A stretch of 53,794 bases of DNA from an uncultured Alphaproteobacteria bacterium. GTDB taxonomy: Bacteria; Pseudomonadota; Alphaproteobacteria; UBA7985; CAJQQZ01. Position numbers and translations under genes: made by a program. The notes beneath the pieces are model-generated. The model was not told the origin of the DNA. It made no database searches and worked only from the letters and a program-made list of their open reading frames with translations. Positions 25,516 to 33,529 of the stretch are shown one piece after another; position 1 is the first letter of the stretch; each line of letters starts with the position of its first letter. The stretch spans positions 1 through 53,794 of the forward strand of contig CAJQQZ010000044.1 of assembly GCA_905480575.1 (NCBI GenBank), in the 5' to 3' direction.

Positions 25516-26592
25516 ATGATCAAAGCCAACAAACACATCGCTGCGATGGACACCTATGCCTTGCCCGTTTTTGATGTGGCACCCGGTAAGCCTATTGTTG
25601 CTTTGGCTCAAAACGAGTCCTTTCGACCACCCAGTACAAAGGTGTTGCTAGCAGGTCAGGCGGCTGTTCAGGAAATGGTGCTCTATCCGGATTCAGGATA
25701 CAAAGCGCTCAATCACACCATCGCGAAAACCCACAATCTGGACATTGACGGTGTACTCGTTTCCGCAGGTTCAATGGAGATGATTGCGGCCTTGGCGCAG
25801 GCGTACCTATCAAAAAACCGGTCCGCTCTCTCGACACAATATTCCTACGCTTTCTTTCGTACCGCAGCTGCGCTGGTTGATGCGGATTTCGTCACCGTGC
25901 CAGAAAGAGATCACCAGGTGTCGGTTGACCACTTTCTTCTGGCTGTTAGTGATAAAACTTCAATTGTTTTTGTGGCTAATCCAGGCAATCCGACGGGAAC
26001 GCATATTCCAAAAGAAGACCTCATTCGCTTGAGAGAAGGGCTTCGCGATGACATCTTGTTGGTGATTGATGAGGCCTATGGCGAGTTCGCGGATCATGAG
26101 GGCGAGCCAACCTTCGATATGGTCGAGGCAGGGAATACAGTGGTTCTGCGTACCTTCTCCAAGGCTTACGGATTGGCCGGTGCCAGGGTTGGGTGGGGTT
26201 ACTTCCCGCCAGCGATCAAAGCTGAACTGCAGAAAGTTATCAATCCGGGGTCGATTTCAGCTGTTTCGCAGGCCATGGCGACAGCGGCGATGGAGGACCA
26301 ACAATCGATGAAATCACTTTGTGAGGCTACAGGGTCAATACGCGATGAGTTCATTGAACAGGTTCGCGCTTTGGGTCTGACTGTACCACAGAGCTTGACG
26401 AACTTTGCCCTCATTCTCTTTGAAACAACAGTGGCTGCACAACAGGCGGACAAGGCGTTGAGAGATGAAGCTATCGTTCTGCGCGGCATGGGTGGTTACG
26501 GCCTACCACAGGCCTTGCGCGCTACCATTGGCACACAAGAACAAATGGATTTTGTTATTCGAGTGTTGAAACAACACAGAGGAGCAGCCTGA
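25516..26592 (+). CDS. HisC-like class I/II PLP aminotransferase
   Basis: A 358-residue fold-type I PLP enzyme resembling histidinol-phosphate aminotransferase. Hallmarks: VANPGNPTGTHI, LLVIDEAYGEFA, and TFSKAYGLAGARVGW with Schiff-base Lys K216. It starts two bases after hyuB behind GGAGGAGTAGTTATG, an excellent ribosome binding site. Being in the hyu operon rather than with his genes argues for a catabolic role, for example transamination (or decarboxylation/racemisation) of an amino acid released by HyuAB. The exact substrate is unknown. Confidence 0.88.
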   Translation: MIKANKHIAAMDTYALPVFDVAPGKPIVALAQNESFRPPSTKVLLAGQAAVQEMVLYPDSGYKALNHTIAKTHNLDIDGVLVSAGSMEMIAALAQAYLSKNRSALSTQYSYAFFRTAAALVDADFVTVPERDHQVSVDHFLLAVSDKTSIVFVANPGNPTGTHIPKEDLIRLREGLRDDILLVIDEAYGEFADHEGEPTFDMVEAGNTVVLRTFSKAYGLAGARVGWGYFPPAIKAELQKVINPGSISAVSQAMATAAMEDQQSMKSLCEATGSIRDEFIEQVRALGLTVPQSLTNFALILFETTVAAQQADKALRDEAIVLRGMGGYGLPQALRATIGTQEQMDFVIRVLKQHRGAA

Positions 26593-27335
26593 TGAACAGC
26601 CAATCACTCTCTCGCGGCAAAGCCAGGATCGGTATTTTGGTGCCGTTCACAAATGTAAACTTAGAACCAGACATGGCGTTGCTTCGACCGCCCGGCGTGT
26701 CATTTCATTTTCAGCGCTTGGGTGGTTACGACCGGGACGCAGTGCCTGATTCTTCCCAGATGGCAGGGCTGGGTGCGGCCCCAATTGATGAAGACCTACG
26801 CTTATTGGAAGGAGTAAAACCGGACGCCATACTCTATGGCTGCACTTCCGCTACCTTATCCCATGGGGTGCAATTCGATCAGGAACTGGCAGCGAAAATT
26901 AAAACCAGTTCTGGGGCGGTTTCCGTGACAGCAGCAGGAGCACTTGTCCATGCGTTGAAGACACTAGATGCTAAGAAAATTGCTTTCACCTCTCCCTACG
27001 TCGAGTCGCTCAATGATGATGCCATCGCTTTCTTGGCCGGGGCCGGTTTCGAAACTGTATCCCGTGCCGACTATCCTCGTGATCTCGGAAACTATGGACA
27101 GGGTGAGCTGTCGCCGGATCAAGTGATTGAGCATGCTTTGGGTGCCGATAGCAGCAATGCTGAGGCCTTAGTTCTCTCCTGTACTGATATGCGCAGCGTC
27201 GAATGCATTAGCCGCCTGGAAGACAAAGTTGGCAAGCCAGTGGTTTGTTCAAACCAGGCCATGTTGTTCCAAACCATGCAAGCTTTGGATCTACACCTTT
27301 CAGCGGTCGACTGTGGCCAGCTGTTTCGCCAATGA
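26592..27335 (+). CDS. Asp/Glu racemase-superfamily protein, maleate isomerase/arylmalonate decarboxylase-like
   Basis: A 247-residue member of the Asp/Glu racemase superfamily with the two expected catalytic Cys: C84 in LYGCTSATLS and C197 in VLSCTDMRSV. The opening RIGILVPFTNVNLEPDMALL places it nearer maleate cis-trans isomerase and arylmalonate decarboxylase than hydantoin racemase. Its ATG overlaps the aminotransferase stop (TGATG). In this operon it may isomerise or racemise an intermediate produced by HyuAB or the aminotransferase. Confidence 0.88.
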   Translation: MNSQSLSRGKARIGILVPFTNVNLEPDMALLRPPGVSFHFQRLGGYDRDAVPDSSQMAGLGAAPIDEDLRLLEGVKPDAILYGCTSATLSHGVQFDQELAAKIKTSSGAVSVTAAGALVHALKTLDAKKIAFTSPYVESLNDDAIAFLAGAGFETVSRADYPRDLGNYGQGELSPDQVIEHALGADSSNAEALVLSCTDMRSVECISRLEDKVGKPVVCSNQAMLFQTMQALDLHLSAVDCGQLFRQ

Positions 27336-27943
27336 GGACCTTAGCAACGCTGATCTTCCCAGGCTTTGAGTTGTTGGACGCTTGCGGGCCGCTTCAGATG
27401 TTTGGTTTGCTGAAGGACGATTTCCATCTGGTGACAGTTGCTGAGGAAAAGGGGCCGGTTGCTTCCAACCAACGCGTTTCGTTGTTCGCAGACATGAGCC
27501 TGGATAATGAGCTCACCCCTGATCTGATCTTAGTGCCAGGCGGAATGGGAACGCGGGCCGAGATCTCCAACCAGCGGCTTTTGGATTGGATCAAAGGTAT
27601 CAGTGAAAAAGCTGAGCTTGTGACCTCAGTTTGTACAGGATCCGCCCTTTTGGCGAAAGCGGGCGCCTTAGACGGTAAGAGAGCCACCACCAACAAAGCG
27701 GCTTTCCATTGGGTGACAGAGCAGTCTGCGAAAGTCGAGTGGGTCAGGCAAGCACGTTGGGTCGAAGACGGGCGTTTCTTTTCCTCTTCTGGCGTATCAG
27801 CAGGAATGGATATGAGCCTGGCTGTGATCGCGCGATTGTTGGGCCAAGAACGAGCAGAAGAAGTGGCAACCTGGGCTGAATATGATTGGCACCAAAATGC
27901 CAATTGGGATCCCTTCGCGAAGATCCATAGCCTCGTTGATTAA
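27332..27943 (+). CDS. DJ-1/PfpI-family protein, isonitrile hydratase-like
   Basis: A 203-residue class I glutamine-amidotransferase-like protein. The start at 27332 overlaps the racemase stop (ATGA). It carries the nucleophile-elbow Cys C101 in SVCTGSALLAKAG and a family acidic residue early (FPGFELLDACGP, residues 9-20). The length and the GVSAGMDMSLAVIARLLG ending fit the isonitrile-hydratase/cyclohexyl-isocyanide-hydratase group or an AraC-less DJ-1 protein. Last gene of the operon; four bases separate its stop from the convergent dinB stop. Confidence 0.88.
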   Translation: MRTLATLIFPGFELLDACGPLQMFGLLKDDFHLVTVAEEKGPVASNQRVSLFADMSLDNELTPDLILVPGGMGTRAEISNQRLLDWIKGISEKAELVTSVCTGSALLAKAGALDGKRATTNKAAFHWVTEQSAKVEWVRQARWVEDGRFFSSSGVSAGMDMSLAVIARLLGQERAEEVATWAEYDWHQNANWDPFAKIHSLVD

Positions 27944-27947
27944 GACC

Positions 27948-28451
27948 TTACTCAGGCAGAAAGAACAGATCCGTGTCGCCTGGCTTAGCGCCAGCGGCGG
28001 TCAACATGGCATGAACTTGGCCACGGTGATGAGTCTGGTGGTTGAAGATATGACAAATCAGAAAAGCCTTGGGCTTAGAGACCTCGCGGTTTGCAGCCCC
28101 GGAAAACCAAGTTAGATCGCCTTGTATATCTTCGGTTGTTATGGTCACCGACCAATCCAAGAAGATTTGATCCATGGCTTCGCGCGCTGAACACAACTCT
28201 TCCCAAGATGCTGTTTCTTTGCAGCTTGTCTGAATTGAGGGTTGAATTGGGGCTTCGCATTGGTCAAAGCGGCTCAGCCAAATCCGATCACCCCATAGTA
28301 AATGGTTGAGCGTGGAAAATATCGACCCGAAAAACGATCCCCTATCTTCAAGCCTTTGACTGTCGCTCAAAGAACCTGCTGCCCTAAATAGAGATTGGTT
28401 TTGCCACTGGTTATAGCGGGCAAAGGTCTTTACGTGCTCCGGTGTGATCAT
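27948..28451 (-). CDS. DinB-family protein
   Basis: A 167-residue four-helix-bundle protein of the DinB/YfiT type. The metal-binding His triad is visible: H50 in FSTLNHLLWGD and the HIFNHQTHHRGQ motif (H138, H142). Members are metal-dependent hydrolases or bacillithiol/mycothiol/glutathione S-transferase-like enzymes and are often stress-induced; this one cannot be assigned further. A gap of 11 bases separates it from the L,D-transpeptidase gene on the same strand (transpeptidase ends at 28463), with which it may be co-transcribed. Confidence 0.88.
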   Translation of the reverse strand: MITPEHVKTFARYNQWQNQSLFRAAGSLSDSQRLEDRGSFFGSIFSTLNHLLWGDRIWLSRFDQCEAPIQPSIQTSCKETASWEELCSAREAMDQIFLDWSVTITTEDIQGDLTWFSGAANREVSKPKAFLICHIFNHQTHHRGQVHAMLTAAGAKPGDTDLFFLPE

Positions 28452-28462
28452 TTGTTCGGAAA

Positions 28463-29140
28463 CTAAACGACTAGAATTTGAGCTCCTTTAGGCACACGAT
28501 CATACAAATCAATAATATCTTGGTTGATCATACGAACGCAGCCGCTGGACGCGCGCCGACCTATTGACCAGTAGGCAGGCGTACCATGAATCCGGTAAAG
28601 CGTATCTTTACCGTCCTTCATAATGTAGAGCGCTCTTGCACCCAGTGGATTTTCAGAGCCACCTGGCATACCTTTGGAAAACTCCGCAAATTCAGGTTTG
28701 CGTTCCAACATTTCCGGGGGTGGCGTCCACGTTGGCCATTTCTTCTTCCAACCAACTTTTGCGCGACCAGACCAAGCAAAACCTTCTTTACCAAGAGACA
28801 CGCCGTAACGCATTGCTGTACCGCCCTCTTCGACAAGATAAAGATAGAACCGATCCGTATCGACGATGATCGAACCTACGGGTTCGTCTGTCTGATACTT
28901 GATTCTCCGGCGATAAAGCCTCTTGTTAACTTGATGAAGGTTTATGGGTTTAACCGCATGAGGTTCACTATCCATCGGGCCGTAGATTTCTTTGTAGTCC
29001 AAGGTTTTGTCCATGGACCCCGGTAAAGACAAATCACCACTGGAAGGAGCGCAACCAGCCAACAATAGAGTAGCTAGGCTTGCGGACGTTGCAAGAAACT
29101 GGCGGCGCGATGGCCCATTTTGGAGTGGCATAAGATTCAT
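28463..29140 (-). CDS. L,D-transpeptidase (YkuD) lipoprotein
   Basis: A 225-residue protein with a signal reading SRRQFLATSASLATLLLAGC: a lipobox-like LLAGC follows a twin-arginine-like RR, so it may be a Tat-exported lipoprotein. The YkuD catalytic motif is complete: HGTPAYWSIGRRASSGCVRM, with the His of HGT and the Cys of SSGC. It should cross-link or attach proteins to peptidoglycan in the periplasm. It resembles the common alphaproteobacterial ErfK/YbiS-type enzymes. It precedes dinB on the same strand. Confidence 0.92.
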   Translation of the reverse strand: MNLMPLQNGPSRRQFLATSASLATLLLAGCAPSSGDLSLPGSMDKTLDYKEIYGPMDSEPHAVKPINLHQVNKRLYRRRIKYQTDEPVGSIIVDTDRFYLYLVEEGGTAMRYGVSLGKEGFAWSGRAKVGWKKKWPTWTPPPEMLERKPEFAEFSKGMPGGSENPLGARALYIMKDGKDTLYRIHGTPAYWSIGRRASSGCVRMINQDIIDLYDRVPKGAQILVV

Positions 29141-29264
29141 TTACGCTCTTTGTAAAAAGTGTATCTTGCTTAACCGTCGCGAAGGTTAAAATCCAGCGCT
29201 GTTTCACAAAAGCGCGTGAGGAAAATCCAATCGTTGAATTAGGGCAACGAGTCGCTGGAGTCGT

Positions 29265-29477
29265 TTACCCTCTATTGCTGGTTTGTTCATATAGCCGCCG
29301 AATGATTGAACTGGCGGTTTTTTCACATAGGCCAGGGATAAAGGCATGAACGAGAGCGGCCCAGCCAGCGACAGCGAGCCAGAACGCAAAACGGAACGCA
29401 AAGAACAAGTGTTCGATATAGCTTTCCTCGACAGAGGCCGGGTGGTCAGTAAACAGGCGTCGTAGCAAGGTTGTCAT
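29265..29477 (-). CDS. small DUF6356 membrane protein
   Basis: A 70-residue protein with one hydrophobic stretch (FRFAFWLAVAGWAALVHAFIPGL, in two parts) between a basic N-terminus (TTLLRRLFTDHPASVEESYIEH) and a C-terminal KTASSIIRRLYEQ. This is the pattern of the alphaproteobacterial DUF6356 family. The ATG has a good GGAGAT seven bases upstream. Function unknown; monocistronic. Confidence 0.8.
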   Translation of the reverse strand: MTTLLRRLFTDHPASVEESYIEHLFFAFRFAFWLAVAGWAALVHAFIPGLCEKTASSIIRRLYEQTSNRG

Positions 29478-29561
29478 GTGAGATCTCCGGTTTGGATGAA
29501 TTTCGTGAACTCTACATCTTCTTCAGTGAGAAAAGGTCTCAAATATCCATTGAATTAGAAG

Positions 29562-30047
29562 ATGTATTATGATTTTATCCCAATAATGATTGAAAAACTC
29601 GACAAAATAGACCGTGCTATTCTCAATTGCTTGCAGAATGATGCTTCACTAGCCATTGATCAGCTTGCTGAGCAAGTCCATCTTTCCCGTAATGCCTGTT
29701 GGCGTAGAGTTAAGTTGTTGGAACAGGCCGAAGTGATCACAAAACGCGTGGCGTTGGTTGATCCCAAGAAAGTTGGATTGGGCCTATCGGTCATGGTTTT
29801 GATTCGCACGTCGAATCACGATCCAAATTGGTTGAAAGACTTTGAAAAAGCCGTACAGGACATGTCCGAAATCCAAGCAGCACATCGCATGACCGGGGAT
29901 TTGGACTACCTGTTGAAAGTAAGGGTCGCAGATGTAAATGCCTACGACCAGTTTTATCAAAAATTGATTTCTAAAATTGATTTGACCGATGTTTCGGCCA
30001 GCTTTGTGATGCAGGACCTCAAAGACACCACAGCTCTGAAAATTTAG
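29562..30047 (+). CDS. Lrp/AsnC-family transcriptional regulator
   Basis: A 161-residue feast/famine regulator: HTH in the first 60 residues (DRAILNCLQNDASLAIDQLA, then VHLSRNACWRRVKLLE), followed by the RAM ligand-binding domain (MVLIRTSNHDPNWLK, then AAHRMTGDLDYLLKVRV). ATG 29562 gives 161 residues; the internal ATG 29586 (MIEKLDKID) matches the usual family start equally well. No adjacent divergent metabolic gene; the downstream convergent neighbour is the chaperone gene, so its target is unclear (possibly itself). Confidence 0.9.
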   Translation: MYYDFIPIMIEKLDKIDRAILNCLQNDASLAIDQLAEQVHLSRNACWRRVKLLEQAEVITKRVALVDPKKVGLGLSVMVLIRTSNHDPNWLKDFEKAVQDMSEIQAAHRMTGDLDYLLKVRVADVNAYDQFYQKLISKIDLTDVSASFVMQDLKDTTALKI

Positions 30048-30078
30048 TTAGATTATGGGGCTTAACAAGCGATTCTGA

Positions 30079-30522
30079 TTAGTTTTGCACGACCAAAGGC
30101 ATGTTCAATACGCGGCGCATCGCGACGTTCATCTGTCCTTTTACAGGAGTCGGTACTTCCCGGACGATGACGCGAAATGCCTTGTTTATCATTGGGTCGT
30201 TGCGATTGACCTTCGAAACGCGGACAATTTGTGTTTCACCAGGACGAAGACGAAAGACCGGAGGGAAGGCTGCGACAGCATTGGTTCCGATAACGTTGCG
30301 ACCGTTGGGTGGATTGGTCCACTCGCCGACGCCGACCTGATAGATGCCAGGACCGTTTCCGCTAATGTCTTCATGGGTAACGCGAAGACTGATGGCGGAC
30401 TCACCAGGTTTAAACGCTAAACGAACTGGCACGACTGTGAAATCCGCGAGAGCGACGCTCATTGGTGCTAGGAGTGTAAAAAGGGCTAAACTAAATTTAC
30501 AGAAAGAAGGTAGAAATTTCAT
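30079..30522 (-). CDS. half-length fimbrial chaperone (single Ig-like domain)
   Basis: A 147-residue exported protein (signal ending SVALA, then DFTVVPVRLAF) that matches the N-terminal domain of periplasmic pilus chaperones of the Csu/SCPU type: RVTHEDISGNGPGIYQVGVGEW, FPPVFRLRPGETQIVRV and KAFRVIVREVP in pieces. It ends at NMPLVVQN, precisely where the second Ig domain should begin, and a TAA follows; standard chaperones have about 230-250 residues. No C-terminal domain is found in the next bases in any frame. It is downstream of the SCPU pilin gene with a hairpin-rich 64-base spacer. Start ATG 30522 has AAGGA ahead, part of a palindrome. Confidence 0.78.
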   Translation of the reverse strand: MKFLPSFCKFSLALFTLLAPMSVALADFTVVPVRLAFKPGESAISLRVTHEDISGNGPGIYQVGVGEWTNPPNGRNVIGTNAVAAFPPVFRLRPGETQIVRVSKVNRNDPMINKAFRVIVREVPTPVKGQMNVAMRRVLNMPLVVQN

Positions 30523-30531
30523 GGCTTCAAT

Positions 30532-30545
30532 TCCTTTATAAAGGA
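30532..30545 (-). promoter_or_regulatory. palindrome sequestering chaperone ribosome binding site
   Basis: The perfect 14-base palindrome TCCTTTATAAAGGA contains the AAGGA that serves as Shine-Dalgarno for the chaperone start at 30522. On the mRNA it could pair with itself and limit chaperone translation. Confidence 0.4.
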
Positions 30546-30548
30546 GGA

Positions 30549-30579
30549 GCTGTGAAGATCCTTTCGGAACCTTCACAGC
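30549..30579 (-). terminator. intercistronic hairpin between pilin and chaperone
   Basis: GCTGTGAAG (30549-30557) and CTTCACAGC (30571-30579) form a perfect 9-bp stem, with a further inner TCC/GGA pairing. It follows the pilin stop by 8 bases and precedes the chaperone by 26. Such intercistronic stems in fimbrial operons stabilise the pilin message or partially terminate transcription. Confidence 0.6.
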
Positions 30580-30586
30580 ACAACCG

Positions 30587-31075
30587 TTAGATAAACACTT
30601 CAACGTTCACGACGTTCGTGTACGTACCAGGTGTTGCACCGTTGATGGCATCTTGTGACACTGCGATATCGACAGGAATGTCGATGAATGTGCCGATACC
30701 GTCGCCTGTGCCTGTCATGACTTCCACAGCAGTTGCACTAGGTATGCTAACAGAGTTTACGTTGATGGCGTAAGCTACTGACGCTGACCCAGCAGTGTTA
30801 ACCAGCTGAACAGAACCACCAGCGCCAGCGACGCGGTTGGCTCGAACAGTATAAGTAACACTTCTTGAACAAGCGAAAGTGAGATTACCACTGTCCGTCC
30901 AGTTTGAAGTAACTGAGTTAGAAACAGTGTTCGTAAAGGTTAAGGCGTCGGTTCCCATCGTACAGCCGCCCTCAATCGTGAGCGTGGTTGTGACAGTGCC
31001 CGATGCCGCCTGTGCATTTGCTTGAGCGACCCAGCCAAGCGTCAATGCAACCGCGAGGAGCATTGCTTTTTTCAT
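30587..31075 (-). CDS. spore coat U (SCPU) domain pilin-like protein
   Basis: A 162-residue secreted protein with a signal peptide (KKAMLLAVALTLGWVAQANAQ) and a single SCPU domain: LTIEGGCTMGTDALTF at its start, LTFACSRSVTYTVRAN with the second Cys, and the terminal GTYTNVVNVEVFI beta strand. The two Cys likely form the usual disulfide. It resembles major subunits of Csu-type archaic chaperone-usher pili. It has a good ribosome binding site (GGAGAA). Only a half-length chaperone accompanies it; no usher or tip adhesin is in the window. Confidence 0.85.
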   Translation of the reverse strand: MKKAMLLAVALTLGWVAQANAQAASGTVTTTLTIEGGCTMGTDALTFTNTVSNSVTSNWTDSGNLTFACSRSVTYTVRANRVAGAGGSVQLVNTAGSASVAYAINVNSVSIPSATAVEVMTGTGDGIGTFIDIPVDIAVSQDAINGATPGTYTNVVNVEVFI

Positions 31076-31665
31076 TTGTTATTCTCCATTAGTTGAACAA
31101 CTTATTTTTATTTACTGGATTCCCCGATTGAATGAGCCATCCAAACAGTCAAACCCAGAGCCTTGAGGACATCTCCAACAAAGAACAACAATACGGAGAG
31201 TCGTTTGGTCAGCCAAAAACTGACACAGCGGATTCAAACCGTGAATGGAGATTGTTTTTCTTTGTAAATGTCAACATCCACCCATACAGACAGCAATCTC
31301 CGTGCCAAAGATTGTAAGTGGAATCCGCTCTTTCGATTTTGCTTTTCAAGTGGTGGGCAACGTAGCGATAAGGACTGGCTAATAATTGGATTCGTTTGAA
31401 AACGAGTCCAGTTTTCCGTTTGCAATTCAGGAATTACTTAAAAAGGATACTTACTGCTTTTTTGGAGTCCATCTTGGGCCGCTCAAATTTGATCAACCGA
31501 TAAGAGATTGTGTATCGGTCTGAGTCGAGGATTCTCTGCACCTTGATTTGCCGAATGCAAAACCGGCTGGCAAAAGGCCACTTCTATGCTCGGTCCGGAC
31601 TCAGTACCAATTGGGTATGACCAACGAACGCCGTAAGCAATAAGGAACAGCGGATAACAAATGCT
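31076..31665. other. 590-base noncoding region upstream of SCPU pilin
   Basis: No credible ORF on either strand (the longest, about 60 codons, looks random). The pilin promoter should lie near 31080-31140 on the minus strand; TAAATAAAAATAAG-rich sequence is present. It holds the nested inverted repeat at 31227-31329 and a 9-bp hairpin at 31388-31409 (GGATTCGTT / AACGAGTCC, one G-T pair). The rest shows nothing recognisable. Confidence 0.5.
31227..31329. ncRNA. nested inverted-repeat structure, candidate structured RNA
   Basis: Outer arms AGCGGATTC (31227-31235) and GAATCCGCT (31321-31329) are perfect complements, and between them inner arms GGAGATTG (31247-31254) and CAATCTCC (31294-31301) are also perfect. 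The arms are symmetric and nested, so a transcript of about 103 bases would fold into a two-tier stem with a 39-base apical loop. No family recognised; function is inference. Confidence 0.35.
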
Positions 31666-32537
31666 CTAGCGCAGTTTACCAATCAGAGTTTGGTAGAAAA
31701 TGATGGCTTGCTTTACAGCATCGATTGAAATCCGTTCATTTGTCCCTTGCAGGCGTGGAATATCTTCCGAATTGAAAACAATTGGCAGAATACGATAAGA
31801 ATTTTCTGCTGATTTCTCGTATTCCCGGCTGTAAGTTGCGGCAATCGTCAACCCTGGGACGGAGACGATATCTCCAAACACTTGTCCGAAGGTTTCGTCC
31901 AAAAGCCGGTACCCATCGCTTTGGGAAGTAGAGATTTTGCTAGGATCATTAGCGCCTGGGCGAGCGACAACTTTGACGCGGTCATCGGTGATCACTTTGT
32001 TCACGTGATCGATTATGTCATCGATTCGGCCCCGCGGATGCGATCTGAAATTCACGGTTACTTTCGCTTCCTGGGGCAACACGTTTTGCTGAATGGATGC
32101 TGACAACATGGTTGGCGCCGTTGTTGTTCGCAGCAGAGCATTCGTTGTGTTGGCCTTCGACAGTTCTGCTTCAATGAGTGGGCCAAAAAGCCAACGGTTG
32201 GCGAAAAGAACACGTTGAACAAAGGGGAAATGCGGCGCCACGGCATATCGCACCGCAGGTTTTGATGGACTCTAGGATAGTTTGTTTCGAGCTACGCTAG
32301 AAACCGAGAAAATTCTGCAGTATCGACTTGGGAAAAATCCTGGTTAGAGACGGCTTTGATTTGTACCGCTTCAGACAAGCGCTTGGCGGCTTGATTTCCG
32401 TCAACCTGTGGCAGCTCTATCGTCTTTACGGGTTTTTGCGTGGGTTTATACTGCAAAGTATTGAAAAGAATCACCGCCACAAGCAGGAAAAACATAAAGC
32501 CAAGGGTGAACGGAACAGGTTTGAGAAGTTTTGTCAT
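31666..32537 (-). pseudogene. M20-family (PM20D1/CPS1-like) peptidase pseudogene
   Basis: Two fragments of one gene. The upstream piece (32537-32292) encodes 81 residues: a membrane anchor (FTLGFMFFLLVAVILF) and the start of the family (AAKRLSEAVQIKAVSNQDFS), ending at FSRFLA then TAG. The downstream piece (from about 32274 to 31666, different frame) encodes the family C-terminus: FPFVQRVLFANRWLFGPLIE, NALLRTTTAPTMLSASIQ and NVLPQEAKVTVNFRSHP. About 200 central residues, including the metal-binding catalytic core, are missing. A deletion plus frame change is the simplest explanation; no mobile element sits at the junction. Not functional as a peptidase. Confidence 0.85.
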
Positions 32538-32711
32538 CGCGCTGTTTTTCTTTGTTTCCGTCGTCGAGGCCTAATCGAAACCATTCCGAGGGTCAATTGC
32601 ATCAGTCATGTTTCAGTTTTCAAGAAGTTCTCGATGCCCAGAACTTGACATCTTTCAGTCCAGCAGGAATAGACAGGGCAATCCATTCATATTAATACAA
32701 AGGAAAGAATT

Positions 32712-33476
32712 ATGGAACTCAAAGGTCACACCGCCATGATCACCGGCGGAGGTTCAGGGCTCGGCGCAGAAACAGCTCGTCACTTGGCAGCAGCGGGAAT
32801 GAAGGTCGCTCTGTTGGACATCAACATGGAAGGCGCAGAAAAGGTAGCGGCAGAGATCGGTGGGATAGCGATTGAATGTGATGTTACCTCGGCAGAAAGC
32901 GGCGAAGCGGCGACAGCCAAGATGGTTGCGGAATTGGGTGCGCCAAGAGTTTTGATTAACGCTGCTGGTATTGCGCCGGCTAAGCGTATTGTTGGACGTG
33001 ATGGTGCACAGCCGTTGGCAGAATTTGAGCGCGGTATCAAAATCAACTTGATCGGTTCCTTTAATATGCTGCGTTTGGCAGCTGCGGAAATGGTAAAAAC
33101 CGACCCTGTCAATGATGACGGCGAACGTGGCGTTATTATCTCCACTGGTTCTATTGCTGCGGGTGAAGGCCAAATTGGTCAAGCAGCTTACGCCGCCTCA
33201 AAGTCAGGTGTGATTGGCATGATGTTGCCAGCGGCCCGTGAGTTCTCGCGCTACGGTATCCGAGTGAATACAATCAACCCTGGCCTCTTCGCGACGCCGA
33301 TGTTGCTTGGTATGCCGCAGGAAGTTCAGGACAGCCTGGCCAATCAAGTCCCATTCCCTAAGCGTTTTGGTCGCCCTGATGAATATGCAAAGCTTTGTAT
33401 AATGATCTGTGAAAACGCTATGCTCAACGGCGAAGTCTTCCGTCTTGATGGCGCGATGCGCATGGAGGCGAGTTAG
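32712..33476 (+). CDS. SDR-family 3-hydroxyacyl-CoA dehydrogenase type 2-like
   Basis: A 254-residue short-chain dehydrogenase. NAD-binding GGGSGLG follows the first strand, DINMEGAEKV carries the NAD-selecting Asp, INAAGIAPAKR is the NAG-type motif, and the catalytic set is Ser in ISTGSIAAGEGQIGQ plus YAASK. The NDDGERGVIISTGS and QVPFPKRFGRPDEYA stretches match the HSD17B10/type II 3-hydroxyacyl-CoA dehydrogenase group, which oxidises 3-hydroxyacyl-CoAs. It has AAAGGAAAGAATT ahead of the ATG. It is a monocistronic unit ended by a strong terminator. Confidence 0.92.
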   Translation: MELKGHTAMITGGGSGLGAETARHLAAAGMKVALLDINMEGAEKVAAEIGGIAIECDVTSAESGEAATAKMVAELGAPRVLINAAGIAPAKRIVGRDGAQPLAEFERGIKINLIGSFNMLRLAAAEMVKTDPVNDDGERGVIISTGSIAAGEGQIGQAAYAASKSGVIGMMLPAAREFSRYGIRVNTINPGLFATPMLLGMPQEVQDSLANQVPFPKRFGRPDEYAKLCIMICENAMLNGEVFRLDGAMRMEAS

Positions 33477-33497
33477 AATTCTGTCTTCAGAGTTTTT

Positions 33498-33529
33498 AAA
33501 AACCCTGGTCATCGCGCCGGGGTTTTTTT
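33498..33529 (+). terminator. intrinsic terminator after SDR gene
   Basis: AAAAACCC and GGGGTTTTTTT arms enclose a GC-rich loop region; the stem is followed by seven T. It lies 22 bases after the SDR stop and is A-rich on the other side, so it may also work in reverse. Confidence 0.85.

Noticed and set aside
31132-31317. 61-codon ORF upstream of the pilin
   Set aside because: Composition looks random, no ribosome binding site, and it crosses the nested inverted repeat.
31388-31409. Hairpin GGATTCGTT / AACGAGTCC as an intrinsic terminator
   Set aside because: No gene precedes it on either strand in the right orientation, and it has no clean U-tail.
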